Below, piece by piece: positions 16,276 to 28,042 of a DNA stretch of 33,822 nucleotides. Under the pieces are notes generated by a model. That model was not told the origin of the DNA. It ran no database searches and worked only from the letters and a program-made list of their open reading frames with translations. The position numbers and the translations under genes are program-made. Position 1 is the first letter of the stretch. Each line of letters opens with the position of its first letter. The DNA comes from Rhodobiaceae bacterium (lineage in GTDB: Bacteria > Pseudomonadota > Alphaproteobacteria > Rhizobiales > Tepidamorphaceae): positions 1 through 33,822 of the forward strand of contig SKQW01000204.1 in assembly GCA_007118805.1 (NCBI GenBank), given 5' to 3'.

Positions 16276-16605
16276 ATGAAGGCACGGAGCGCCAAATACG
16301 CGATCGGCCAGGTAGTCCGTCATCGCTTCTACTCCTTCCGGGGAGTGGTGTTTGACGTTGACCCGACCTTCGACAACACCGACGAATGGTGGCAGTCGAT
16401 TCCGGAGGAGGTCCGCCCGCACAAGGATCAGCCCTTCTATCACCTCTTCGCGGAGAATTCCGAAACGGAGTATATCGCCTACGTTTCGGAGCAGAATCTG
16501 CTGCCAGACGATACCGGAGACCCGGTGCGCCATCCACAGGTGGCGGAGATCTTCGAGGGGGTCGAAGGGGGCATCTACCGCTCGCGGGAAAAGCGCCTCA
16601 ACTGA
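16276..16605 (+). CDS. hspQ: Heat shock protein HspQ (YccV family)
   Basis: A 109-residue cytosolic protein. In enterobacteria HspQ is a heat-induced factor that stimulates Lon-dependent proteolysis. Family motifs: YAIGQVVRHRFYSFRGVVFDVDP near the N-terminus, DEWWQSIP, RPHKDQPFYHLFAEN, then YIAYVSEQNLLPDD and a final HPQVAEIF. Length and motif order match the family. I start at ATG 16276 because conserved HspQ proteins begin a few residues before the A-K-Y-A-x-G segment; the longer frame to 16093 is not homologous. No strong Shine-Dalgarno precedes this ATG, so the start is less sure than the identity. It is convergent with the IalB-family gene. Confidence 0.9.
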   Translation: MKARSAKYAIGQVVRHRFYSFRGVVFDVDPTFDNTDEWWQSIPEEVRPHKDQPFYHLFAENSETEYIAYVSEQNLLPDDTGDPVRHPQVAEIFEGVEGGIYRSREKRLN

Positions 16606-16694
16606 GGCGCGCAAGGCCCCGAACGATCTAGCCCGCAATTCTTTGACCGACGCACACTTGATCTGGGCACACTATTGACCCGGCGCGCCAGTTC

Positions 16695-16720
16695 GGCGTG
16701 GCCGGCTAACCGACCACGCC
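16695..16720. terminator. Hairpin between convergent hspQ and IalB-family gene
   Basis: GGCGTGGCCGG, loop CTAA, CCGACCACGCC forms an 11-bp stem with one C-A mismatch. There is no U tract (GTCCGTTCC follows), so it may be a weak or bidirectional terminator. Confidence 0.4.
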
Positions 16721-16750
16721 GTCCGTTCCGATCAGTCCCCGGGGAGGACC

Positions 16751-17428
16751 CTATTCGGTGGGCGCCGCTTCGCCCCCTTGGCCCCCTTGCTCCTCCAGGA
16801 GGCGCTGACGCGCATCGGCGGCCCGCCGTTGCAGCTCATCCTGCAATTGCTGGCGCTGCTGGGCAAGTTGCTCGGTGTCGATGGGCGGTCCGTCATAGGC
16901 CTTGGTAAAGCCGATCAGGGTAAAGCCCAGCCCACGCTGCTCCCCCTCATGGTCGATCCAGTAGAGGACGAGATTATTGCCGGCTTTCAGCGCATCCACA
17001 TAGTCGCTATCGATCTGCATCTCGCCGTAGCAGGCCTGTGGCAGGCACTGCGTGTAGGTGGCCTGCTCGGGCTCGGCCTCGTCGATCTGAACCGCGAAGC
17101 CGGGCGGCAGGATCGAGCCGATAGGCAGCATGGCTCGCAGGATCTTCTGATCCTCCTCGACCAGCGTCCCGACCGTCACGGCGGCGATGAACTCGCCGGT
17201 ATCGGCCCGCGCCTCCTGGGTGACGAGGCAGACTTCCTGATCCTCCAGCGTCGGCTCTTCGACGCAGACCTTGACCCAGCTACCCAGGTCATCGCCCCCC
17301 TCGGCTTGGGAGGCTTCCTGAGCCTGCGCTTGCATGCCGAATCCCGCCATCGCGAAGGCGCCGGCCGCGAGGAAGACGGAAAGGCGGCGCTTTCTCAATG
17401 CCTGCGCGGAAATCTGTCGAAATTGCAT
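16751..17428 (-). CDS. Invasion-associated locus B (IalB) family periplasmic protein
   Basis: A 225-residue exported protein when started at ATG 17428, behind GGGGACGACCT; the track's upstream 26 residues carry no signal. Residues ~10-37 (KRRLSVFLAAGAFAMAGFGMQAQA) are a signal peptide. The body carries the IalB fold features: SWVKVCVEE, EVCLVTQEARAD, a 'MLPIGSILPPGFAVQID' strand, then YTQCLPQACYGEMQID, with the paired cysteines of the family. The C-terminal ~40 residues are a charged Gln/Glu/Arg-rich coiled coil ending in a Gly/Glu tail. IalB was named for erythrocyte invasion by Bartonella, but the family is widespread in free-living alphaproteobacteria. No pathogenic role should be inferred. 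Its exact function is unknown. Confidence 0.87.
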   Translation of the reverse strand: MQFRQISAQALRKRRLSVFLAAGAFAMAGFGMQAQAQEASQAEGGDDLGSWVKVCVEEPTLEDQEVCLVTQEARADTGEFIAAVTVGTLVEEDQKILRAMLPIGSILPPGFAVQIDEAEPEQATYTQCLPQACYGEMQIDSDYVDALKAGNNLVLYWIDHEGEQRGLGFTLIGFTKAYDGPPIDTEQLAQQRQQLQDELQRRAADARQRLLEEQGGQGGEAAPTE

Positions 17429-17730
17429 AGGTCGTCCCCAAATCCTGTGCCAGATATAGCCTGAATTCTCGGTTGGCAGGCGTCCCCCCGAGCCGTGCCC
17501 GCGCACGCTTGGTCACCGTGAATTGCGGCAACACAATGTCGCGCTGCCACCACCTCGACGGTTGCGCCCACCCTTCGTTACCTCCAAGCCCAGCCTTAAA
17601 TACTCCGCGATTGGAACGCAACATTTCCGGCATTTGGCCCGTCGCGTTCGCTAGCTCCAATCGCGTGACAACATAGCGAGATTGGCCCGCAACTTTCCCA
17701 TCGCGATGGCCTGCGCGGTCGCGAATGTAA
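17429..17730. other. 302-base divergent intergenic region with repeated motifs
   Basis: The gap separates the IalB-family gene from the binding-protein operon. Around 17590-17730 it is richer in A/T than its surroundings and holds the repeat elements listed separately. I see no credible coding frame or RNA gene, and no promoter I would commit to. Confidence 0.5.
17606..17699. repeat. Inverted and direct repeats upstream of the binding-protein operon
   Basis: CGCGATTGGA (17606-17615) and TCCAATCGCG (17656-17665) are perfect 10-base inverted copies 40 bases apart. ATTGGAACGCAACATTTCC (17610-17628) recurs as ATTGGCCCGCAACTTTCCC (17681-17699), with 15 of 19 bases identical. The arrangement suggests a multi-site operator or a looped structure; its regulator is unknown. 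Confidence 0.55.
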
Positions 17731-19638
17731 ATGATGCAGGCTAGAATGGCCGGAGACGAATCGGAGAGCCGTCGGCGGCACATGACAGGTTTCAGCCTCG
17801 CAACCCGGATCCGGCGCCCGTATCGGGCGCCGTTCATTGCCGTCCTTGCGAGCTTGTTGCTGATCTCGCCACAGGCCGTGGCGGCGGATCGGGGGGGTCC
17901 GGATCACGGCATCGCGATGCACGGCGAATTGCTCTATCCGCCGGAATTCGAGCATTTCTCCTATGCTGACCCCGATGCGCCCCAGGGTGGACGGCTGACC
18001 CGCGCCGTCTTGGGCAGCTTCGACAGCCTGAACCCGCTGGTAGTGCGCGGCGTGCCGGCGCGCGGCTTGCGTGAATATGTCTTCGAATCGCTCATGGCGC
18101 GCAGCTTCGACGAACCGTTTTCCCTCTACGGGCTGCTGGCTGAATCGGTCGAGGCGGCCGAAGATCGCAGTTGGGTCGCATTTACCCTCAATCCTGACGC
18201 CCAGTTCTCGGATGGTGAGCCGGTGACCGTCGAGGACGTCGTCTTTTCCTGGGACGTCCTGAGGACAAAGGGGCGCCCCAACCACCGCAACTACTATAAT
18301 CAGGTGAGCGAGGTCGAACAGGTCGGCGAGCGGACGATGCGCTTCACCTTCTCGGGCGAGCCGGACCGCGAGATGCCCCTGATCATGGGGCTGATGCCCA
18401 TCCTGCCATCGCACTACTACGATGCCGACACCTTCGAGCGCAGCGGGCAGACAATGCCGCTGGGCAGCGGACCCTATGTCGTCGATGACGTCTCCTACGG
18501 CTCGACCATCACCTACCGGCGCGATGAGGATTATTGGGGCAACGATTTGCCTGTCACCGCAGGGCATCACAATTTCGAAGAGATCCGCTTCGAGTACTAC
18601 CGGGACGCCAACACGATGTTCGAGGCGTTCCGGACCGGGGCCATCGATGTACGCCCGGAGGACGACCCGACGCGCTGGGCCACGGGTTACGACTTTCCCG
18701 CCGTGCGCAGCGGTGAAATCGTGCTGGATACGTTCGAGACTGGTGTCCCGCGCGGCATGTCGGCGCTGGTGTTCAATACCCGCCGCGCGATCTTTGCCGA
18801 TCGCCGCGTGCGCAATGCCCTGCTCCACCTCTTCGACGCCGATTGGATCAATCGCAATCTGTACTACGAAAACTACGAGCGCACGGTGAGCTATTTCGAG
18901 GGCTCAGAACTGTCGGCGCGCGGCCGTCCGGCAAGCCCGCGTGAGCTCGAAATCCTCGAGCCATGGCGCGACCGGATCGACGATGCGTTTCTCGACGGCA
19001 CCTATGAGCCGCCCGTCTCGGATGGCTCGGGCCGCGACCGGCGCAACATGCGCGCCGCGCTGGCCCTGCTGGCGGAGGCCGGTTGGCAGCTTGACGGCGG
19101 CAAACTGCACAATGTGGACACCGGAGAGCCCTTCACCTTCGAGATCCTGGTCGCCACGCGCGATCATGAGCGCCTGGCGTTGGCCTATTCGCAAAGCCTG
19201 GAACGGGCCGGCATTCAGGTCAGCGTCCGGCAGGTCGACTCGGCGCAGTTCGAGCGCCGCCGCCAGGTCTACGATTACGACATGATCCCCAATTTCTGGT
19301 TCGCCTCGCTGTCACCGGGCAACGAGCAGCGCTTCTATTGGGGCAGCGATGCGGCGGAGACCGAGGGGACCCGAAACTACATGGGCGTGGCCGATCCCGC
19401 CGTCGATGCGGCGATTGATGCGTTGCTTGCCGCGGAGGAACGCGAAACCTTCATTGACGCCGTCCGCGCCCTCGACCGGGCGCTGATGTCAGGCCTTTAT
19501 GTCGTGCCGCTGTTCCATTTGCCGGAGCAATGGGTGGCGCGTTGGGCGCATGTGGGTCGGCCCGAAGAGGACTCGCTCTACGGCTATGTGATCGAGAGTT
19601 GGTGGCGCGTGCCCGACGGCCAGGCCGCGCAGCAATAG
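17731..19638 (+). CDS. YejA-like extracellular solute-binding protein, family 5
   Basis: Periplasmic binding protein of the oligopeptide/YejA class, 635 residues in the longest frame. A signal peptide (YRAPFIAVLASLLLISPQAVAA) is followed by 'HGIAMHGELLYPPEFEHFSYADPDAPQGG' and 'GSFDSLNPLVVRG'. This N-terminal signature belongs to the microcin C/oligopeptide receptor subgroup. Further family segments include GLLAESVEAAEDRSWVAFTL, SDGEPVTVEDVVFSWDVL and the closing HLPEQWVARW. The start is uncertain: 17731, 17746 and 17782 (MTGFSLATRIRR) are all possible, the last giving the most normal signal peptide. No permease or ATPase genes are adjacent, so it either serves a distant transporter or acts alone. 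The next gene begins 12 bases after its stop. Confidence 0.88.
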   Translation: MMQARMAGDESESRRRHMTGFSLATRIRRPYRAPFIAVLASLLLISPQAVAADRGGPDHGIAMHGELLYPPEFEHFSYADPDAPQGGRLTRAVLGSFDSLNPLVVRGVPARGLREYVFESLMARSFDEPFSLYGLLAESVEAAEDRSWVAFTLNPDAQFSDGEPVTVEDVVFSWDVLRTKGRPNHRNYYNQVSEVEQVGERTMRFTFSGEPDREMPLIMGLMPILPSHYYDADTFERSGQTMPLGSGPYVVDDVSYGSTITYRRDEDYWGNDLPVTAGHHNFEEIRFEYYRDANTMFEAFRTGAIDVRPEDDPTRWATGYDFPAVRSGEIVLDTFETGVPRGMSALVFNTRRAIFADRRVRNALLHLFDADWINRNLYYENYERTVSYFEGSELSARGRPASPRELEILEPWRDRIDDAFLDGTYEPPVSDGSGRDRRNMRAALALLAEAGWQLDGGKLHNVDTGEPFTFEILVATRDHERLALAYSQSLERAGIQVSVRQVDSAQFERRRQVYDYDMIPNFWFASLSPGNEQRFYWGSDAAETEGTRNYMGVADPAVDAAIDALLAAEERETFIDAVRALDRALMSGLYVVPLFHLPEQWVARWAHVGRPEEDSLYGYVIESWWRVPDGQAAQQ

Positions 19639-19649
19639 AAAGGGGCAAC

Positions 19650-21269
19650 GTGATCCTCGCCGACCCGACGGAGATCGCACACTACGCTCGCGACGGGCTG
19701 TGGGGCCGGGTAACTCTGGACGGTCTGCTCTCGCGCAACGCGGCGTCCCGGCCATTGGACCTCGCCCTTGACGATGTCTCGGCGCGCGCCCAGGCCGATA
19801 GCGGGCAGTCCGGGTTGACCTGGGGGGAGCTTGATGCCCGGGTCTCGCGGCTTGCGGTGTTTTTCGCCGAGTTGGGTCTGCGCCCCGACGAGTCGATCGG
19901 CATCCAGCTTGCCAACACGGCAGAGGCCGTCATCGCGCACCTCGCCGCCTTGCGCGCTGGCCTCATTCCCCTCGCCCTTCCCTGCCTCTGGCAACGGGCG
20001 GCCCTCACCGAAGCCGCGCAGCGCCTTGCCCCCGTTGCCCTGATAACCAGCAGCACCATTGGCCCAGCCCGGCAGGCCGATACCATGCGCGAAGTCGCTG
20101 CGGACAGCGTGTCCGTGCGCTTCGTCCTTGGTTTCGGTGAGGCGGTCCCGGATGGGGTCCACTCGCTCGACGAGGTCATGGCCATGCCGCTAACGACCGA
20201 GGGCGCGGCTGTCGAGCGCGAAGACAATCCCGCCGATCACGTTGCCATGGTGACCTTCGATACGGCCACGCGCGCGCCGGCGCCGGTCGCCCGCAGCCAT
20301 AACCAGTGGCTGGCGGCGGCGACCGCCTGCGTCGGCGCGGCACGCCTGGGACATCACGCCGCGCTTGCGACAACGATGATGCCCACAACGCTTGCCGGCT
20401 TGGCGACCGGCTTGGCGAGTTGGCTGCTCGCCGGCTGCCGCCTCGTCCTCGTGATGCCGGACCACATCGACGCAATTGACAGCAAGGAGGTTACGCATCT
20501 CGTCCTGCCGGGCCCGGCCGCGATGCACCTCAAGTCGCAAGGCCACGCGCCGCCGGTGAAGACGCTGCGCGTGTGGCGCGGCGGCGCTGCCTTGATTGCA
20601 ACGCCGGACCCAGAGGCCATCGACATCCTGTCGCTTGGCGAACTGGCGATCTGGTCCGGCAAGCGCGGTTTGACCATCCCTCTTGCCGGCGAGGACGTGG
20701 ACGAACCCCTGGCCGAACTCCTCAAGGCACGCATGCAGGGTTTGTCCCAGAAGGCGGCGGACTGCGACCAGCCGGGCGCCATGCTGCGGGGAACGCTCTC
20801 GGTCGCCGGGCCACAGCTTCCCGGTCGGCCGTTTCCGGGGGGCGACGACCAGGCCGATGGCGAAGAGAGCGCCGATCCGGACGGCTTCCGGCCGACCGGG
20901 CTACGCTGCAGCCTGACCGGCACCAGCCCGGCGGTGGTTCGCATCATCGGCTATGCCGGCGAGGTGTTCGCCCGCGGCGGCATTGCCGTGGCCGCCGAGG
21001 CGGTCGATGCGCTGTATGCTGACTGTCCGGGGGTTGCCGATGCGGCGGTGGTGCCGGTGCCGGACCCGCTGCTGGGCACGCGCTTTCACGCCGCCGTGGT
21101 CGAGCAGAGCGAAGGCGCCTGCACGCTCGAAGCCTTCCGGGCGCATCTGGCCGAGTTGGGCGCCGCGCCATATCTGCTCCCCGACGCCGTCATCAAGGTC
21201 GACAGCATTCCGCGCGGACAGAACGGGCGCACCTTGCGCAGCGTGCTCGAAACGCAGGCGGCCGCCTGA
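19650..21269 (+). CDS. Adenylate-forming (AMP-binding) superfamily protein with degenerate active site
   Basis: I start at GTG 19650, behind AAAGGGG; the track start at 19530 lies inside the upstream gene. The 539 residues have the acyl-CoA ligase layout: ALDDVSARAQADSG...TWGELDARVSRLAVFFAELGLRPDESIGIQLANT at the N-terminus and a small C-terminal domain from about residue 434. The catalytic motifs are eroded. The A3 P-loop (normally S/T-S-G-T-T-G-x-P-K-G) reads TFDTATRAPAPVA at 202-214. The ribose-binding TGD reads TGL at 416-418. The hinge GR reads GY at 434-435. The A10 lysine is Arg527 in PRGQNGRTLR. The frame is intact over 1.6 kb, so it is maintained, but probably not as an ordinary ligase. 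It is co-transcribed with its neighbours. Confidence 0.8.
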   Translation: MILADPTEIAHYARDGLWGRVTLDGLLSRNAASRPLDLALDDVSARAQADSGQSGLTWGELDARVSRLAVFFAELGLRPDESIGIQLANTAEAVIAHLAALRAGLIPLALPCLWQRAALTEAAQRLAPVALITSSTIGPARQADTMREVAADSVSVRFVLGFGEAVPDGVHSLDEVMAMPLTTEGAAVEREDNPADHVAMVTFDTATRAPAPVARSHNQWLAAATACVGAARLGHHAALATTMMPTTLAGLATGLASWLLAGCRLVLVMPDHIDAIDSKEVTHLVLPGPAAMHLKSQGHAPPVKTLRVWRGGAALIATPDPEAIDILSLGELAIWSGKRGLTIPLAGEDVDEPLAELLKARMQGLSQKAADCDQPGAMLRGTLSVAGPQLPGRPFPGGDDQADGEESADPDGFRPTGLRCSLTGTSPAVVRIIGYAGEVFARGGIAVAAEAVDALYADCPGVADAAVVPVPDPLLGTRFHAAVVEQSEGACTLEAFRAHLAELGAAPYLLPDAVIKVDSIPRGQNGRTLRSVLETQAAA

Positions 21270-21285
21270 GGCAGGAGCGCATTGC

Positions 21286-21936
21286 ATGGACCATAAGATC
21301 ACCCTCGACATCATTTCCGACACGATCTGCCCCTGGTGCTTCATCGGCAAGCGCCGGCTGGAAGCCGCGCTGGAGATGCGGCCCGATCTCGATATCGACA
21401 TCCGGTGGCGCGCCTACCAGCTCAACCCTGACATGCCCAAGGAAGGCATGGACCGGCGCGCCTATCTGGAGCGCAAATTCGGCCCGGACGGCGCCGAGGG
21501 CGTCTATCAGCGCATCTCCGAGGCCGGCCGGCAGGCCGGGCTTGCGTTCGCGCTGGAACGCATCGAGCGGACCCCGAGCACGACCGATTCACACCGCCTG
21601 ATCCGCTGGGCGGCGACCGCCGGGGTCCAGAACGAGGTAGTGGAGGCCCTGTTCACCGCCTATTTCATGGAGGGCCGCGACATCAGCGACCCGGCGGTGC
21701 TCACCGAGATCGCCGCGGCCACCGGCATGGATCGCGCGCGCACAAGCGAGCTCCTGGACAGCGATGCCGATGTCGAATTGATCCGCGAAGAGGTTCGGCT
21801 GGCCAGCGAGATGGGCGTCACTGGCGTTCCCTGCTTCATCTTCGACAACCGCTTCGCCGTGATGGGCGCCCAGGCGCCGGAGACCCTCGTCGAGGCGTTG
21901 GACCGCGTCCGGTCCGAGGCGGCCGCCGCCGGCTAA
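21286..21936 (+). CDS. FrnE/DsbA-family thiol oxidoreductase
   Basis: A 216-residue thioredoxin-fold protein with an inserted helical domain. The active site is CPWC in IISDTICPWCFIGKRRLEAAL, the classic FrnE motif, and the cis-proline is in MGVTGVPCFIFDN, which also holds a third cysteine. No signal peptide is present, so it should be cytosolic, unlike DsbA itself. FrnE homologues act as disulphide isomerases, some tied to oxidative or metal stress; close relatives include 2-hydroxychromene-2-carboxylate isomerase, which uses glutathione and lacks CxxC. ATG 21286 follows AGGAG at eight bases, 17 bases after the upstream stop, so it completes the three-gene operon. Its 3' end lies five bases from that of convergent mfd. 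Confidence 0.9.
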   Translation: MDHKITLDIISDTICPWCFIGKRRLEAALEMRPDLDIDIRWRAYQLNPDMPKEGMDRRAYLERKFGPDGAEGVYQRISEAGRQAGLAFALERIERTPSTTDSHRLIRWAATAGVQNEVVEALFTAYFMEGRDISDPAVLTEIAAATGMDRARTSELLDSDADVELIREEVRLASEMGVTGVPCFIFDNRFAVMGAQAPETLVEALDRVRSEAAAAG

Positions 21937-21941
21937 CCCCC

Positions 21942-25456
<3,515 letters not shown>

Positions 25457-25460
<4 letters not shown>

Positions 25461-25765
25461 GATCGGTTGTTGTCCTGAACGGTGGGATTGGTCGAATGAA
25501 ACACGCGGATCGCGTCGATGAGCCGCTGGTTGTCCTCGCTGTTGGCGCGGCCGGCGCCGGTCAGCCAAGCCAGAAGCTCCGAGTCGGGTATATCGAGCAG
25601 AGTCTCGAGGCGCGCAAGATCGCCCCGCGACATTTCCGGGACATGGGCGTCGGCGAAGCGCCCTAGCAAGAGGTCGACCTCCCGCATGCCGCGATGCCAG
25701 CAGCGGAAGACGAGGCGACGACGCCGAGTCTCGTCGGACAGCTCAATGGGATTGGCGGGCAGCAT
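25457..25765 (-). CDS. sdhE: SdhE / FAD assembly factor (succinate dehydrogenase assembly factor 2)
   Basis: A 102-residue cytosolic protein that helps attach FAD covalently to the flavoprotein subunit of succinate dehydrogenase. The hallmark RGMREVDLLLGRFAD contains the RGxxE motif that contacts SdhA. It is preceded by RRRRLVFRCWH and followed by the short helical bundle LETLLDIPDSELLAWLTG. The ATG at 25765 follows GGAG by five bases; the track start eight residues earlier has no such site. It is the first gene of the sdhE-mfd unit and is divergent from recG, with 141 bases between the start codons. The stop TGA overlaps the mfd GTG. Confidence 0.93.
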
Positions 25766-25906
25766 AGGATCTCCGGACCGGGCGATCACAGCGCGCGGTA
25801 TAGCGCGGCGCCGGGCGCCAGGCCAGTGCGGACGAGATTCCCGGCCGGACAGATACCCGCCCGCTGTGCTACAGCGGCGGCGGATCGAACCGTGGACGAG
25901 CCCGAG

Positions 25907-28012
25907 ATGCGGCCTGCCGAACTCAATCCCCTGTTCGCCGCCATCACCGACCTGCCCGGCGTCGGCGGCAAGCTGGGGAACCTGTTCGCCCGGCTACTGG
26001 GCAGCGAGGAGGGCGGCGGCCCGCTCGTGATCGATTTGTTGTGGCATCTGCCCACCGGCGTCATCGACCGGCGCCATCGCCCGCCCCTCGGCGAAGCCCG
26101 CGCGGGTGAGATCGCAACCCTGAGGGTGAGCGTGGCCGCCCATCATCCGCCCCCGCCGGGACGCAGCCGTACGCCCTATCGCATCTACTGTCATGACGAG
26201 ACCGGGGACCTCGCCATCGTCTTCTTCAATGCCCGGCGCGATTGGATCGAGCGCACCCTGCCGGTCGGCGCAACCCGGTGGGTCAGCGGCCGGCTGGACG
26301 ACTATGGCGGCCACCTCCAGATGGCGCATCCCGACTTCATCGTGGCCGAGGCCGACCTCGACCGCATTCCCCCGATCGAACCGGTCTACCGGCGCACCGA
26401 CGGGCTCACCGGCGGCGCGATCACGCGCGCCGTCGCGGCGGCCCTGGAGCGCCTTCCCGAGGTGCCGGAATGGCAAGAGGAGAACTGGCGCAACAGCCAT
26501 GGCTGGCCTGGTTTCGCCGACGCCCTGAGGCGGGTTCACCGACCCGCCCTCCCCGAGGACGCCACGCCCGAAAGCCTTGCCTGGTCGCGCCTTGCCTATG
26601 ATGAATTGCTGGCCGGGCAGCTTGCGCTGGCCCTGGTGCGCGGACATCTGCGGCGAGCCAGGGGCACGCCGCGTATCGGCGACGGGTCGAGGCGCTCCCG
26701 CATCATCGCGGCGTTGCCCTTCGAGCTGACCGGCGCGCAGCGCCGGGTAATCTCGGAGATCGAGCAGGACCTCGCACGCCCTGAACGCATGCTGCGGATG
26801 CTCCAGGGCGATGTCGGCAGCGGCAAGACACTGGTCGGTCTGCTTGCCATGGCGACGACATCGGAAGCCGGTGCGCAATCCGCGCTCATGGCCCCCACCG
26901 AGCTGTTGACCCGCCAACACTACCGCACCATCCAACCGCTCGCCGAGGCGGCCGGCCTGTCCGTCGCCGTGCTCTCTGGCCGCGAGAAGGGCAAGGAGCG
27001 CGAGGCGGTGCTCGCCAGCGCCGCCGCGGGCGACGTCGACATCCTTGTCGGCACCCATGCGCTGTTCCAGTCCGGCGTGGCGTTCCGCGAGCTGGGCCTC
27101 GTGGTCGTCGACGAGCAGCACCGGTTCGGCGTCCACCAGCGCCTGGCGCTCGCCTCCAAGGGGCAGGCTGTCGACATGCTGGTGATGACGGCAACGCCAA
27201 TTCCGCGCACCCTGCTGCTCACCCATTACGGTGACATGGATTCAAGCCAGCTCACCGACAAGCCGGCCGGCCGGCAGCCGGTTCAGACCCGCACGGTTTC
27301 GGCGGAGCGCCTTGAGGAGGTGGTGGGCGCTGTGCGCCGCGCGGTCGACGGCGGCGAACAGGTCTACTGGGTGTGCCCCCTGGTCGAGGAGTCAGAGGCG
27401 CTCGAGGTAACCTCCGCCGAAACCCGCTTTGCCGAGCTGAAAACTATATTCGGCGAGCGGATCGGCCTGATCCATGGCCGGATGAGCGGGCCCGACAAGG
27501 ACGCGGCCATGGCCCGCTTCCTGTCCGGGGATATCCGGGTTCTGGTGGCGACGACCGTGATCGAGGTCGGCGTCGACGTGCCCGATGCCACGATCATGGT
27601 GATCGAGAACGCGGAGCGCTTCGGCCTCGCCCAGCTCCACCAGCTACGCGGCCGGGTGGGCCGCGGGGCCCGCGCATCCCATTGCCTGCTGCTCTATCGC
27701 GGCCCGCTCGGCGAGACTGCGCGTGCCCGGTTGGCTATCCTGCGCGAGAGCGATGACGGCTTCCGCATCGCCGAGGAGGATCTGCGGCTGCGCGGGGGCG
27801 GCGAGGTGCTCGGCACGCGGCAGAGCGGGATGCCGGACTTCGCGGTTGCCCGCCCCGAGGCCCATCTCAAGCTCGTCGAGGCGGCGCGCGATGACGCCCG
27901 GCTTATCCTCGATCGCGACCCGCGTCTTGAGGGCCCGCGCGGACGCGCGCTGCGGCATCTGCTCTATCTGTTCCGGCGCGACTCGGCGATGCAGCTGGTG
28001 GCTGCGGGCTGA
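25907..28012 (+). CDS. recG: ATP-dependent DNA helicase RecG
   Basis: This branched-DNA helicase regresses stalled forks and processes recombination intermediates. I use ATG 25907 (MRPAELNPLFAAITDLPGVG), a start typical for alphaproteobacterial RecG; a GTG 15 bases earlier is possible. The result is 701 residues. The wedge/OB domain (GDLAIVFFNARRDWIERTL, ...GRLDDYGGHLQMAHPDFI) precedes the helicase core. Motifs there are GDVGSGKTLVGLLAM (Walker A, ~300), DEQHRFGVHQR (DExH, ~402), MTATPIPRTL, and VIEVGVDVPDATIMVIENAERFG with LHQLRGRVGRG (~575). All catalytic motifs are intact. It is divergent from sdhE-mfd, and convergent with the DUF502 gene. Confidence 0.96.
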   Translation: MRPAELNPLFAAITDLPGVGGKLGNLFARLLGSEEGGGPLVIDLLWHLPTGVIDRRHRPPLGEARAGEIATLRVSVAAHHPPPPGRSRTPYRIYCHDETGDLAIVFFNARRDWIERTLPVGATRWVSGRLDDYGGHLQMAHPDFIVAEADLDRIPPIEPVYRRTDGLTGGAITRAVAAALERLPEVPEWQEENWRNSHGWPGFADALRRVHRPALPEDATPESLAWSRLAYDELLAGQLALALVRGHLRRARGTPRIGDGSRRSRIIAALPFELTGAQRRVISEIEQDLARPERMLRMLQGDVGSGKTLVGLLAMATTSEAGAQSALMAPTELLTRQHYRTIQPLAEAAGLSVAVLSGREKGKEREAVLASAAAGDVDILVGTHALFQSGVAFRELGLVVVDEQHRFGVHQRLALASKGQAVDMLVMTATPIPRTLLLTHYGDMDSSQLTDKPAGRQPVQTRTVSAERLEEVVGAVRRAVDGGEQVYWVCPLVEESEALEVTSAETRFAELKTIFGERIGLIHGRMSGPDKDAAMARFLSGDIRVLVATTVIEVGVDVPDATIMVIENAERFGLAQLHQLRGRVGRGARASHCLLLYRGPLGETARARLAILRESDDGFRIAEEDLRLRGGGEVLGTRQSGMPDFAVARPEAHLKLVEAARDDARLILDRDPRLEGPRGRALRHLLYLFRRDSAMQLVAAG

Positions 28013-28018
28013 CAGCGT

Positions 28019-28039
28019 AGGCCCCGGCGCGCCGGGCCT
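28019..28039. terminator. Hairpin between convergent recG and DUF502 gene
   Basis: AGGCCCCGG-CGCG-CCGGGCCT is a GC-rich stem with a single bulged C, seven bases after the recG stop, followed by TACTTACG. The U tract is poor, so termination strength is uncertain. Confidence 0.4.
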
Positions 28040-28042
28040 TAC

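Noticed and set aside
25994-27226. 410-codon minus-strand ORF opposite recG
   Set aside because: Shadow frame opposite intact helicase motifs.
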